Shown: piece after piece, positions 1 to 11,840 of the stretch
Layout of the letters: every line of letters begins with the position of its first letter
How positions within the stretch are numbered: position 1 is the stretch's first letter
Assembly: GCA_963921825.1 (NCBI GenBank)
Contig: OY997596.1
Coordinates: forward strand, 8,375,001-8,439,000
From: Erodium maritimum
Lineage: Eukaryota > Streptophyta > Magnoliopsida > Geraniales > Geraniaceae
Direction: 5' to 3'
DNA: 64,000 nt
Made by a program: the position numbers and the translations under genes
Notes under the pieces: generated by a model
Database searches by the model: none
Told to the model about the DNA's origin: nothing
The model's input: only the letters and a program-made list of their open reading frames with translations

Positions 1-2628
1 AGGTAATCCTATTTATTCAGGGGTCATTAATGACAGGGCCTTTGATCTGGATCTTAACGATACCTCGATTGACTTTATTCCAAAGAAACTGGCACAAAGG
101 TTATTATTGATTTACGACCTATTACTCTTTGCAATGTTATATTTCAGATCTTATCCAAGGTACTGACAAATCGACTCTGACCCCTCCTCCAAAAGGTCAT
201 TTCAAAAACTCAAGGCGCTTTTAACCCCGGTCGATGCATTCAAGATAACATGTTAATATCCCTTGAGATTATCCATTTTCTGAAACGGAATACGCAGGGA
301 AATGGGGTTCATGTCTTTAAAGCTGGATATGAGTAAGGCCTATGATAGGGTCGAATGAAGCTAGTTGCAGGAAATCATGGACAAACTAGGTTTCTCTGAT
401 GAATGGATTGAATTAATGGCCTCTTGTATGCACACTGTGATATATTACATTATGCTAGGGGGACGGGAAACACCGAAGCTTACCCCAAGTAGGGGGATCT
501 ATCAAGGTGATCCATTATCTCCTTACTTATTCCTCCTCTACATGGAAGGTTTGTCTCATCTGCTAATTAGAGATCAAGTGACATGTTTCATTCATGGGGT
601 CAAGGTTGCACGGTGGCACCAGACATATCGCATATGTTCTTTTCTGATGACTGCTACATTTTCTGTAGGGCCACCCCGAAGATACCACCACATTCATGCT
701 ATTTTGACTATATTTGGCAATCTTTCTGGTCATGTTCTCAATCTTAATAAATCTTCAATTATGTTCAACACGAATACCTTCCGGAGGAGCACCGATCTTG
801 CCGTGATATACTCTCCATAACCGAAACAGCCACAACCTCAATGTATCTTGGATTCCCAAACATGATTGGCAAGAATCGTAATGCGGCTATGACGTATCTT
901 GGTGACCAAGTGTTAGCTCGGATTGGGTCTTGGGAAGGGAAACTATTACCCACGGTTGGTGGGGAGGTTATGATTCACTTGGTTCTTACCTCGCTTCCGG
1001 TCTATATCATGTTAGTATTCAGAGTCCCTCAGATGATAGTATCTCGAATTCACGTGGCCCTGGTGGGGAGGAAAGTCAGCTCGCTCTATAATTTGACAAG
1101 AATGGGGGTATGGATTTCAAACACTTGCAAGATGTTAACATTGCACTACTGGGCAAACAAACATGTGGCCTCATTCATCGACGACATTCCTTGGTTTCCC
1201 GTGTCCTCAAGGCTAGGTATTTCCCTACAACAGATTTCCTACAAGCGCAACTAGATGGTAGTCCAAGCTTTACTTGGTCCAGTATCCACTCGACACAGGA
1301 TCTACTACAGAATGGCGTGCGCATCGCCATTGAAGATGGGTGTGACACGTTGATCTAGGGCACACCGTGTCTAATCGGACCAACACCCACTATTGAGTCC
1401 GCAGGTGATACCCTAGTTCGGGCCTCGTTGCGGGCCTAATGGTAACAGAGACACGACACTGGGATATGGATCTCCTATATCAACTTTTTGATGAACCAGA
1501 CAGGATCAATATCGTATAGGTGCCACTATCGGAGAATCAGGATAAGGACGAATGGTACCGGGCTACGGACAAACAAGATCTCTACACAACAAAGGACAAC
1601 TCCAATATTTTAGCAAGAGATCGTCATCAACAACGTCAGAATACTACAACAGTGATTTGGGCTGCGATATGGGGAATTCATGTCCCGCCGAGACTCCGAA
1701 TCTTTTTGTTGAGATGCCTCACTGACACCCTCCAGGTAGAGACCAACTTAGATCGTCGGTATGTCCTTATATCTAATACTTTCTCCATCTACGGCAGGGG
1801 GGATGAAACGGTAGGCCATCTCCTTCTCACATATGGTTTCGCAAAAACATGCTAGAGACAACTAGGAGGTATTCCCCCACCTTCTATGTGCCCCCACCTT
1901 ATATGGTGGGAAGTTATCTCAACAGCCCCTACCAAAGCTAGAGAGGCGGAGATCCTAAGCGTTTTATGGAGAATTTGGAAAACTGGGAACACTCTAACTT
2001 AGAATGGGACAACCCCAACGACTCTAGGAGTTTTCTCAGATGTGCGGACCCATATCCTAGCTTGGACGGAAGCTAACGCCATAGTAAGTTCCCCCATTCA
2101 ACCTCCGGTTAGATGTCCATCCAAATTTGTCCCTCTCCCAATTGGAACATGGGTAATCAACGTGGATTATGCAACTTTTCAAGACACAGACCAATCCGCA
2201 TGAGGCTTGATAACCCGATCTAGAGATGGGTGGGCATGACTCACGACAAATGGGATCATCCTGGAATGCAGTCTGGTAATACTAATAGAGGCATATGCTA
2301 TCGCTACAGCACTCCGCAATACCACCTCTCTAGGGACGCCCCCATAGTCATCCGCTTTGATGCTCAGATTTTGATTAACATGATTGAAAAGGGGGACCCT
2401 CCAGCTTCCCCGATCGGCATCGTCATTAGGGACATACGTCTTATGTTGGCTCAAAACGAGAGAATAAATCTTCAAATTGTAAAAAGAACTGTCAATAAGG
2501 CAGCTCACTAGTTAGCCAGAGAACCCCAATCTATGTCAGTCCTTCAGTGGTTAGGAGGTATTCTTGATGCACTAACCTATATTCTTACTAGTGATATTTA
2601 ATAAAATTAGTACCTTTATCACAAAAAA
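1..2628 (+). mobile_element. LINE (L1-type) ORF2 3' part: RT, zf-RVT, RNase H; decayed
   Basis: Runs in from the window's left edge. Translated pieces give a LINE reverse transcriptase: an ISLCNV-like block near 110-150, DMSKAYDRVEW at about 327-357, YQGDPLSPYLF at about 500-535, and a catalytic FFSDD at 637-651 in a frame beside the main one. Downstream are the SWEGKLLP-type palm/thumb block (about 920-950), a zf-RVT-like region at about 1640-1855, and an RNase H domain at about 2150-2520 (VDYATF, EAYAIATAL, IRFDAQ, KAAH). Frames shift several times and in-frame stops occur, so it cannot encode one ORF2 protein. The 3' end is an AT-rich leader followed by TTTATCACAAAAAA at about 2616-2627. 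The 5' half (endonuclease, ORF1) lies outside the window. RNase H after RT fits plant L1 lineages. Class is confident; subfamily is not assigned. Confidence 0.88.
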
Positions 2629-2779
2629 TGTGTTAGAGATCATATGTCGTGTAACTCCTAAACAATAATATCATGGACGTTGTAAATAAGTTTGTTGTTA
2701 TGGTGGTGCAAGGCTATAGAGATAATTTGTAAAACCTCATAATTGGTGTGTTTCTTTTTATATATATTTAGGATCAAAA

Positions 2780-5163
2780 AGCACACCGCTACCTCTGTAC
2801 CAGAGGTTCATTTCTTACCCTAGCTCGGGTCTTCTCGCCGCCCCTTCTCCATACCCCCACATCGCCGTCCAAGCTCTGGCATCGTTGGCTGGCTTCGATC
2901 CCCCCTGCATGCCCCTCTGCCATTTGCTACCGTTGTCATCCGGTCCCGACGTGCTTTCCACGAACTCTAGTGTCCAAACCGTGAGACTCCGACAAAAACA
3001 GCGAGTTTTCTCGCCGTCCCTATCATCGGTCCCAACAGATCCGGCCTCTTCACGCTCCTTTTGCCCGAAAATGGATGCCACCGACCAGATCTGGCCCACC
3101 GCCGACCCTCAGCAGCCGCAACCTCCCTCTCTTGCGTGCATTCTGCCCGAGGTCACGTTCTCGTCGACCCCTACCGACGCCCTCCCTCATCGTCCGTCTG
3201 TACACCGTCAGCCCGCCGACAATCTCACCTCTCTGAAGGATAAGCCGGGCGGGGGGTCGGACGGAACCCTTGCCCTAGTTGTTCCGCAGCCACAGTCGTT
3301 TCCGAGACGGAGTCCATCCGAGGCGGTTGGAGGTCAACAGGAGCCGCCGCCCCTTCCTCGACCACAGTTGACGGCGGCCGTGCCCATGTATCGTTGTTCG
3401 GTAGGCCATGCAGTGAGATCGAGTAGCCGGTCGTCAAGTGGATTCGGATCAAATGCGCGTCAGGGGGAGGCAAGTTCAGTCTGTATTTCCCCGGTTCCGA
3501 ACTGGGAGGATGAAGACGATGAGGTGGTGGTCCCGATGGAAGCGGTCACGGTGATCAACAAGGGGACTTATCAATTCTCCCTGGCAGCCCTGGTTGCAGG
3601 GGATCAGACTCACTACCAGAATGCTGTATGCGCAATGATGCTGCAAAAATGGAAGGTGGATGACATTCAGGTTGAGTACATGTCTTCGGAGGTTACGGGA
3701 TATCATTTCCCGTCTGCTGCGACGATGGAGAATATCCGTCATCGGGGGCCATGGATCTTCAAGAGCTTCCCAGTGCTTTTGGAACCCCTCAGGCCCTATG
3801 TCTAGGCAAATAAGATTGAGTTCAATCACATCGAGCTTGGAGTCCGAGCAATGAACGTCCCGATAGGGGATAGGACTCCGCAAGTTCGTGGCCTTATTGT
3901 TGCCATCATTGGTACCCAGGTGGTGTCGGCCCCAATACCCTATGTCCGGCGGGACAAAATGTTTTTATGGATGCGGGTGCGGATGGAGTTGAACCAGCCT
4001 CTTCGGAGACGGCTCCGCCTCAGGTTCCTAGGCACCGCCACCTCTTCGCTGATTGAGCTACAATATGAGAGGCTCACGGACCTCTGTCGCAGGTGTGGGA
4101 TGATGACACACTGGATTATGGGGTGTACGGCTCATTTTCCGGGTATAGGTCGGGAGGAGGTCTGATACGTCACCATTATTCTGGTACCGAGGCAATTGGA
4201 TGTGGATCGGTTGCTGAAGACGGTCTGGCATACACCGCCTTCCCTGGAACATTCATATGTTGATGTTCTCGTGCATGGGCTCTCTCTGAACCCTATGATC
4301 CGTTCCAAGGAGTTCGTCATGGGGGATGGATTCTCTACTGCAGACGTTTCTTCGAAATCTAGCAATCTGGCTAGGACTACCTCAGGAGGGGCAGTCAATG
4401 TTTTGCAGGATGGAGTGAGATGAGCCTGTGGAGGGCCACCGGGATTTACATAGTCTGACAATCTGGCTAACATCCACCCTGCTGGAAACCTTCATGTCCC
4501 TGTCGAGTCCGCATACATGTTAAGGATTCGGGCAGGGAAGGAGAAAGACCTCAAGGAAGCTTTGGGGAAAGCTGGCCCTATTCGGCGAAGGGCCAAGAAG
4601 TCAACCCTGAAGACAAGGAGCGGGTCATTGTATGATCGATCGTCGGGGTCAAAGAAGTCACTGGATCACCCGACCCTCCCACCAGACCTCAACAGCCGGC
4701 CAAAACTGAGGGGGACCAAGAGAAGCAGGCGGAGGCACGACAGTCTCCTATGAAGGGATGAACCGACCCGACAAGGTGGGTGGAGTCGGTGTCGGACTAT
4801 ACCTACAGACCCGGGACATCCAGTGCTGGGAGGTCCCGGGCAGCCTGCAACAACAACTCAGTTCTTTTATATATCTTTTCTCGTTATCTGCATTATTTCT
4901 GGAACAATTTATTCCTTGCTTTGATTAGGACTTTTCATTTCATGTCTCGCTGTTTTGAGACGTTGGTAAAGAGATGTCCTGATTTTTTGCCTACGATGTC
5001 AAGTAGGCTATTGTTATGGGTCCATGAGCGGTGGGCTTGCTACGGTCGGCCCGGACATACATCTGGAACCCTGGGCGGTTACGCCCTACCTTGTTTGATT
5101 ACCTTTGGGTATTAATGCAATTCTCCGGTTACCCGTTTCAAATATATATATATATATATATAT
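2780..5163 (+). mobile_element. LINE derivative with ORF1 and 3' tail but no ORF2
   Basis: Contains a LINE ORF1 (separate entry) followed directly by a lysine/arginine-rich C-terminal stretch (4517-4753), a 3' UTR-like stretch (4780-5115), and the tail CCCGTTTCAAATATATA ending in a (TA)n run at 5141-5163. No reverse transcriptase or endonuclease motif lies between ORF1 and the tail, so ORF2 is absent, presumably by internal deletion. A related tail, CCCGTTTCAAAAAAAA, occurs on the minus strand at 46413. The left boundary near 2780 is approximate and no target duplication was found. Confidence 0.7.
2885..4165 (+). pseudogene. LINE ORF1 protein (DUF4283 + CCHC zinc knuckle), one in-frame stop
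   Basis: A 306-aa reading frame (2885-3805) continues in the same frame, after one TAG codon, to 4165, so about 427 codons are readable. Residues 1-210 are a Pro/Ser-rich disordered region. Residues about 220-305 match the DUF4283 pattern of plant LINE ORF1 proteins, ending in RGPWIFKSFPVLLEPLRP. A basic segment follows, then a knuckle CRRCGMMTHWIMGC (C-x2-C-x4-H-x4-C) near 4087-4128. In intact LINEs this protein binds element RNA; that role is family knowledge. A Met start at 2885 was taken, but the true start is uncertain. A single stop in a long otherwise open frame suggests modest age compared with the LINE at 1-2628. Confidence 0.78.
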
Positions 5164-6160
5164 TTAGCTTCAGTTTTTATTTCTGTTATAATTTTTTATT
5201 TACGTAATTGGTATGAACATTCGATATTGATCATTAAAGATTTGAAAATCGATCACAAACAATCGAGAAAAAGATAGTATTGTGGAACTTAAATGATTTA
5301 CATTTGATTCTCGAAGTTTAACTTGAAAAAATAATTAACTTATTCTTGTTGTTGTATATACAAAGTAATTCAACCAATTTATCGTGTAAAAAGTTATGAG
5401 CTAGAGCTCTCTTGACTGCCGACCCTAATTTTTTATGGTAAAATCGTCGTTCTCATTTATATGTGTTGTCTCGATTATCTCCCACTACTCCATCAATATC
5501 ACCACCATTTCCTCCTCCATCTACTTCAATGTCTCTGCTCCGGGATGGTAGGAGGAATAGATCAAAGGCGTTCTGTTCTCCCATCACTACTTGCAATCGA
5601 ACACCACCTCCTCCTTTTTCTCCTCCAGCAATCAATAGGCCGCTACCAACGCCCCGCCTCTAACGCGAGGCTGTGCATTTGCTGAGTCCCAAGAGGATTC
5701 CATCAGCACCGTCGCCTCCGCCTCTTTTTCCACCACCAGCGTCGTCGCCCTCCCATCATCCGAGCTCATCGGAGGACTGACCCAGGTTCTGGCATTAACA
5801 TTGTGGCGCACCTGATCAGTCGGGGTCTCCGTACATGGATATCCCAGAGGCAAAGTCGTCTTGACCCAAAGCCTCCCCTTTTTCCTGATGTTCTTTCTGG
5901 ATGCACGATATTTCCCTTGTTACCTCGAAAAGGTCTCCGTCGAGAGACCAGTGAGTTTTTCAGACACCGCAGACATTTTCAGGTCGAGTTAAAAAAAAGA
6001 GGAAAGTGAGCTACGATAATGTGCTCATCATCAAGAGGTTCTACCTCCTCAGTTTTTCCTATAATAGTCGAACATGTTAGTCATATAGCTCACGTCTTAA
6101 ACTTGTTGTTCGAGACTATGTCTCGTCTTTTTTTTTCTTTTCTTTTTATCATTTCTATTA
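5164..6160. other. Unassigned AT-rich and Pro/Ser-rich sequence
   Basis: 5164-5430 is AT-rich with no motif I can name. 5440-5990 is C-rich on the plus strand with short overlapping Pro/Ser/His-rich frames (such as 5463-5663), which resemble the disordered leaders of LINE ORF1 elements, but no domain follows. A pyrimidine run lies near 6121-6150. I see no gene. Confidence 0.4.
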
Positions 6161-6549
6161 TTATCTTGTGTGAAAATTACGTTGACATACCCTGTTCTAT
6201 ACACGTTTAACGGATAAATACCCCAAACTTATTTCGTAACGAAAAAAATATTCTGAACTAACACTTAGTAACAACATCCCCTATTTCATTCATTTTTCCG
6301 TCCATTGTTAATTTTTTCAAATATTCCGAAACTATCCGTAGTATTACAATTCTAAAACCAACTTCAACCCTAAATCCAACCCTAAATCACTCTCCAAATC
6401 TAAATCTAACCCTAAAAATGGATGGAAGGGGATATTTTTACGAAGTGTTAGTTCGGTTCGAAGTATTTTTTTTATAAATAATATTGAAATATTTTTCCGT
6501 TAAACACGTATAATACGAGAAAGGTTATCATAATTTACCCTTATTTTGT
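6161..6549. mobile_element. Mutator-like MITE (member A) with 9-bp target duplication
   Basis: About 370 bp (6170-6540) whose ends are long imperfect inverted repeats: the left arm GTGAAAATTACG...CACGTTTAACGG pairs with the reverse complement of the right arm ...CCGTTAAACACGT...CATAATTTACCC. Flanks are TTATCTTGT (6161-6169) and TTATTTTGT (6541-6549), 8 of 9 identical, the duplication size of Mutator elements. The centre holds several AACCCTAAA-like (telo-box) repeats at 6363-6415 and no ORF. Arms also share AACTAACACTT with its inverse. Confidence 0.72.
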
Positions 6550-7640
6550 TTCACGTTATCTTTCATATCCATAAATATCCATTTCTATACACATAAAGAA
6601 AAAACATTGTATCCTGTAATTTTGAACATTGAAAAGATTGAACCCAAACAATGTCATTTCAATTATTGGGCTCAAAGTAGAGACACAAAAGGAAATGTCA
6701 GGCGACCAAACTTTCACTATTAAGATTCTTTTTACTGTTGATTTGGTGGGGTCTAACCCATAATGAAAATATAATACCATTTGTACAATCGTTCTCAAAA
6801 TAGCTCTCCTTATAAATAAATATGTTATGCTAATTAATCAAACAAAAGAAAAACTCACCTCAAAATGATGATTTGTATTACAAGAACGAAATTCCATCAA
6901 CACGGTCAACATGTCGTATAGAGCCATGCGGGATGGCGGTTTGTAATGCGATAAACATTGTTTTTTTTTTCCATTTCAAAATCATGAACATATTTTTCCT
7001 TGTAGAAATATGAAGAAAATGTCATTTGGGTTATGCTCCCATGACAGCTACAGCCTACAGATAGAAGAATGGGTATTTCCCGTTAAATCGCGCATGGGGG
7101 TTCAGATAATAAATGATGAATATAAATTTGATCTATTTAATTTGGTTATTTTTTTATATATATTTTTATCTTGTTGTACATTTTTTTTTATATTTTTAAT
7201 ATTTATTAATAATTTTTTGAAGTTTCGTTCATTATCGATATTTTTCAAATATTCCAAAAATATCGAATATTAGTTTTTTTTATAGGCCTCGAGAAAATAA
7301 AAATATCGGTGCAAAAATGAGATTGATCAGCGCACAAACGGAACGCAAATGAGTGCAAGAAGCATAAAATTGAAAAGTGAAAAAAACTGCTCAAAAAAAG
7401 ACATGTGGCACGCTTTGAGTAGGCCATATGGCAAGCCTATCTTTAGTCTGTTCCAGTGTGTCACATAGCACGACTGCCCATGCATCTGTAAACCAGGGTT
7501 GCACATCAGGCTGACTATCGCGTTGACCCGATCAACATCGCTGACCTGTGCGAGTTGCTTGATCCCATCCATAAATCTGCCAGGTTGCACCTTACTCCCA
7601 TGCAAGCGCTAGTATCAAACCACATCCCCTAGCATCTACT
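6550..7640. other. AT-rich intergenic sequence, nothing recognised
   Basis: Contains T-rich runs near 6960 and 7140-7270 and short spurious frames. 7390-7620 is less AT-rich but shows no domain or repeat end that I can name. Confidence 0.4.
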
Positions 7641-8830
7641 CCTCCCTTATCCGTCCAACTCGCGTGAATAGTATATAAGAACTCAAGTTTTCTAACACTA
7701 TAAGAAAAACATTATTTGACTTTACACATCGAACAAAATAGAAACCATGTCCCTTTTTCTCTCTAAACCTTCAACCGATCCAACCCATCCCCTCTTCCTC
7801 CTACCGTCGGTGGCGGTTGCCATGGCCATCTCTGGCCAGGTGGTCGTCGGTGGAACCCTAAACCCTCTTCCTTTTACCAGCTTCTTCTTCCTGATCCTTC
7901 TCCCTTCCTTAATCTTCTCTTGTTCGTCACTGGTAAGGTTTGGTTGACATGGTTTTTTCGTCGTCGGATTGTTGATTCAACTGAGCTCTCGTGGTTGGAT
8001 GAAGGTCATGAGTGTGGTGGACTGAAGCTCTGGTTGATTACACCTCTCCAACTGTGGTTGACTTCTCCAGCGTATTGTTGACATGCTGCTCTCGGGGATG
8101 TTCTTGTCTCCAACGCGTGGCTGGCGTGCAACTCCTCATGGGTTGAAGTCGTCATGTTCCCAAATTCAGATCTTAAGAATTTTTTTCTCCCTCTGGTTGC
8201 TTGGAGACACCCCGACCATCTCTCTGGCGGTGTCTCGAGCATGTGGGTTGTCTCCCCGAACGGATTTGGTGGTGGGTGATGCTTACTCTGTCCAGCGTTC
8301 CTTTTGTTGTGGTTAGCTCCAACGGTTAGATTACAACAGTTCCTCGCCCCGTTCCTGTTGTGTCGGTCTCCTACGATGTGGCTACATCCGTCGGCTCCGA
8401 CTAATCATTCCAGATCCGGAGTGGGGCACGCTTCTTCAACTTTCAGATTTTAGATCGTAGTGGATTTAGTTTATTTCTTCTGTTCGCGTTAGTGGTGCTC
8501 GGGTCCTTAGTTGTCACCAGCAACTCGTCTCAGATCCAGAGTGGGACGCGTTTCTTTACCCTCAAGTCGTAGATCATCGTGGATTTGGTCGCTTTTGTGG
8601 TGCTCGTGATTCGTTTTCTAGGGAATTCTTTAAACTTCCTTCGCTTATTTTGTCGCTTGTGGACACTCCGCTCTTTCCTTAACTTTAGACTCATTTCGAT
8701 ATCTTGTGTTCCCCTCCATTTTTTGGTGGGGGTTTGTCGATCTTTTTAGGTGTTGGCCTTCGATGGGTAGTTTTGGCTGTTAGGCCTTTGTTGGAAGTTG
8801 AGATTGAAATTCTAACTAGGTGCAACTTTT
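7641..8830 (+). repeat. Probable ORF-less retroposon, plus orientation, sharing the TAGGTGTTGGCC block
   Basis: The 5' half is GC-richer and genic-leader-like (pyrimidine runs, CCCTAAACCC at 7856-7866, Ser/Leu-rich frame 7747-7947); the 3' half is T-rich. A block TAGGTGTTGGCCTTCGATGGG at about 8747-8767 recurs near 10479-10500 (minus), at 31722-31735 (minus) and, slightly changed, at 40603-40624 (plus). An internal direct duplication of about 90 bp occurs: 8410-8500 and 8528-8620, both starting CAGATCC-GAGTGGG-C-CG. About 150 bp before and after the block align with 40515-40660. No poly(A) tail or target duplication was found, so the ends are approximate. Confidence 0.45.
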
Positions 8831-9422
8831 AGATGAGATGTCAATCAGGATGCTATGATATAAGAACTGACATCTTTACTTTTGCATCTAAATATGGAAA
8901 ACAATAAACATAAACAATCACATGAAGACACACGATTAGTTACCCAGTTCGGTACAACATACCTACATCTAGAGGCACTTTTCCAGTGGATTATCAAATC
9001 AATTGATATTTCTCGGTGATTGGTATGTCATCTCACCATTGTTCGTCACAATGTCATCCCTACCTCCTTCTTTGGTCAAAATCTTCCTAAATCCCAACTA
9101 GAAATGGTATGGAGGAACCCTATATCTATGTTTGGTCGAAGGAAGTATATCATGGGATTGTGGAGCACGAACGCGTATGAGAATGCTCAATATGTGAAAT
9201 GTTAAACCCACCAACACATAAATATTGATTCGTTTAGCTCGGAGTCCGAACCTGGATTTGGTGTCAACAAAACCATCGAAGAAGGCGCGACCAATTGCAA
9301 CAGATGAAGATTGACACATGTACAGTCGCACCATAATTCTAGTGGCCTTTTCACCAGCAACTCTCTAGAACCACGACGTTGTACCCTATGCATATAGTTA
9401 ATGAAGTTCGATGAGCAATTTA
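8831..9422. other. Unassigned intergenic sequence
   Basis: No coding domain seen. 8935-8980 (TTACCCAGTTCGGTACAACA...) resembles sequence found in some plant LTR elements, but no LTR ends, primer site or second copy were found here. Confidence 0.3.
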
Positions 9423-11840
9423 TTTTGTTTAGGAAAAATTACATATTTTTTTTGATCAGCAATTTTTTGTTTTATAAAAGACCATGATTTCAAAAGTGAA
9501 AGACATGACCGAGGATATTACCCCTCAAGTACAACAACAAACAGGGCTTTTAAAGCCAGCCAAACAAACCAAACATGGGTCTAACACAAACCTACACCCA
9601 GATATAAAAAATGAAGTACTAAAACTGAAGGGCCAAGCCCAAACTAACAGTACAACAACAGGCCCAACATGGGCAAAACGGGCCAAACGAGCCCAAACTA
9701 AGTAAAACCTAATCAGCAACAAGAGAAGAGGGAGGCCTCGAGCCCCGAGCCGCCGAAGAGAAACACCCCAACCGTCGGAAACGCACCTCAGAGAAGAAGC
9801 ACCTACGACCAACCTCGGCCGGCAAACAAATAACAACAAACCGGTCCAAGCACCGAGAAGAGAGGTGAGATCCCAAGCGACGAGAAGCCAACCCCAACCG
9901 CGACGGGGCCTACCCCCCACAGAACCACAAAGCAAACCAATACCACAAACCTCATCTTCCCCCTCAAACCGCAAGGATCCAACAAAGTGCAAAGAAGGAG
10001 CCCCGACGCCGGGAAAAACCCATCGTCGACCCAAAACTAAGATGCTCCCGTGGATCTAAACCCTCCACCACATCCAAAGTGAAACCCCACCAAACTCAAC
10101 CCCCACAACTTCAACAGAGCCAAAGGCTGAACAACCCACGCCGGTAACCGCCGGTCGTGAGCCCCGAACCACACCACCATGGTCGGGAAAGGAAGTATGA
10201 AGAGGGGAGGGTTTGGGAAGCAACCCAAAGGATAGGGGAAGATTAGACCAAAGAGAAAACAACCAAGTAAACCCAGATCCCATCTCTCCGATCTCCGAGA
10301 AGGAGATCCCGACGGTGGCCAGCACCAACCGGTCGGCCAAAAATAGGGAAGAGACAACAACCAGAGCCTCAAAAATGAGGCGGTGGCGTCAGGAAAACCG
10401 GGGGGCGCAAGTAAAAAGGAAAGTGAGTACCTGAACACAGATCTGAACTCCCCTTCTCAGATCTCGAAGTTTCCAAGACCCATCGGTGGCCAACACCTAC
10501 CGGATGACCTTCACGGCGAGAAGACACTCTGAATAGGGCGCCGAGGAGTATATCTGAGCATCCAAGAGCGAAGAGGCAAAGGAAGACCGAGTAGCCTGAA
10601 GGAGGAAGGAGGATAGAGGTATGGAAAAGAAGGTAAATGATGAAGATAGAAGGAGAAGGGGACCGCCGGCGACAGCCCCGGGAGGCCGCCACCGACGGTC
10701 AAGGACGGAAGGAGAAGAAGGGTGAACTGGCTTAGGGTTTGGAAGGGTTGAAGCTTCTCTCTCTAACCTCCCTTACAATTGACTTATTTTCAGATACCCC
10801 TTAACTATTTTTTTTTTCATAAAACCCCCTTAATTATACATAGTTTTCACTTTAGTCTGTTTTCGTCTAAAAACAGACAGAACCGTGAACATGTGCCAAT
10901 CACATGACCAAATTTTTATTTCAATGACGAAATTACCCTATTGATGTTCACCCTCATTCCCCTCTTTGTTCTTGTTGTTCACTACAGCCCCCACCTCCAC
11001 GGCTCGAAATTGTCGAAGATAGAGCACAACAACCACCACACGAACTCACCTGCCGCACGCCAAGCTCGAGATCGTGGAGTCTCCACCAACACCACCTCCA
11101 CTGCCACTGGATTTGCTCCATCTCCGACCAATCACAGAGCAGCCAGATCTGGAGAAGAGCCATCGTCCTTCTTCCTTATTTCTCATCTTTCTCAACAGTT
11201 TCAAATCAATACTTATGAACCGTTGAGGGTTTAATTGAGTTTTGGTAGAACATTGAAGATCGAACAACCAAATTTTAATCTTCTCATTTTTTGTTGTTTT
11301 AATTTCGAAAAAGGGATATTTTGCAACCAAACTTTCATCTGTTTTGCTGAAATTTATCAGATTTCATTGTCACTGGTTGTAGAGACATTAGGGGTTTCGA
11401 GACTATATGAGTTGTTGCGGAGAAGGAGCCATGGAAATGGGCGAGGAAGGTGTAAAAAAACTATTGTGAAATTGTCCAAGTCATCTACATGTTTACCTGA
11501 CATTTGACATCTAGAAAGGATGAGTGAAAATTGTTGCCGAGGAAGTGGATGGGAGATTAATATTTAAGAAATAAATATTAAACAATAAATAATATATTAA
11601 ATATAGAAATAATATTTTAAGGTTTACAGAACAATGGCATTGATTTGAAAATTTGATGGTTAGTGAGGGATAGTTTTGTCTTTTTACATATTTTTGGATG
11701 GAAAGTTAACGGTGTTGGACCAAAGTGAAAACAATATTTAGTTAAGGGGGTTTTATGAAGAAAAAAAAAATAGTTTAAGTAGGGTATCTGAAAATAAGCC
11801 AATTCTAAGGGAGGTTATGTGTAATTTTCTCTTTTGTTTA
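9423..11840. mobile_element. Mutator-like element (member B), perfect 9-bp target duplication, interrupted
   Basis: Flanked by identical TTTTGTTTA at 9423-9431 and 11832-11840. The left end GGAAAAATTACAT (9432) matches the inverted right end GAGAAAATTACACATAACC (11831 leftward). After a retroposon insertion (about 9444-10763) the left arm resumes as TAACCTCCCTT...TTATTTTCAGATACCCC, matching the right arm around 11772-11817. The element itself is therefore about 1.1 kb. Inside are a hairpin (10854-10880), the paired block ACATGTGCCAATCACATGACC (10890-10909) shared with members C and D, then a genic-looking segment (10935-11240) with a 97-codon frame. No transposase is present. Confidence 0.85.
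9444..10763 (-). mobile_element. ORF-poor retroposon inside the left arm of Mutator-like member B
   Basis: Minus-strand element: its 3' tail is the T-run and TGATCAGC at 9445-9460 (TGATCA plus poly(A) on its own strand), and its 5' end is the CT-rich and AAACCCTAAGCC leader at 10730-10763. The 5' half is GC-rich with CGCCGGCGG-type runs and the 3' half is pyrimidine-rich. It carries the TAGGTGTTGGCC block at 10479-10500. Overlapping frames of up to 169 codons (9525-10034 minus) are Trp/Leu/Val-rich and match no family I know, so I treat them as non-coding. It splits two parts of the Mutator arm. No clear duplication of its own target was seen. Confidence 0.68.

Noticed and set aside
5141-5163. 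TA run as a promoter TATA region
   Set aside because: It is a microsatellite at a LINE 3' tail, with no gene downstream.
9525-10034. 169-codon Trp/Leu-rich frame as a membrane protein
   Set aside because: Apparent hydrophobic segments come from a T- and G-rich retroposon strand; other frames are equally open.
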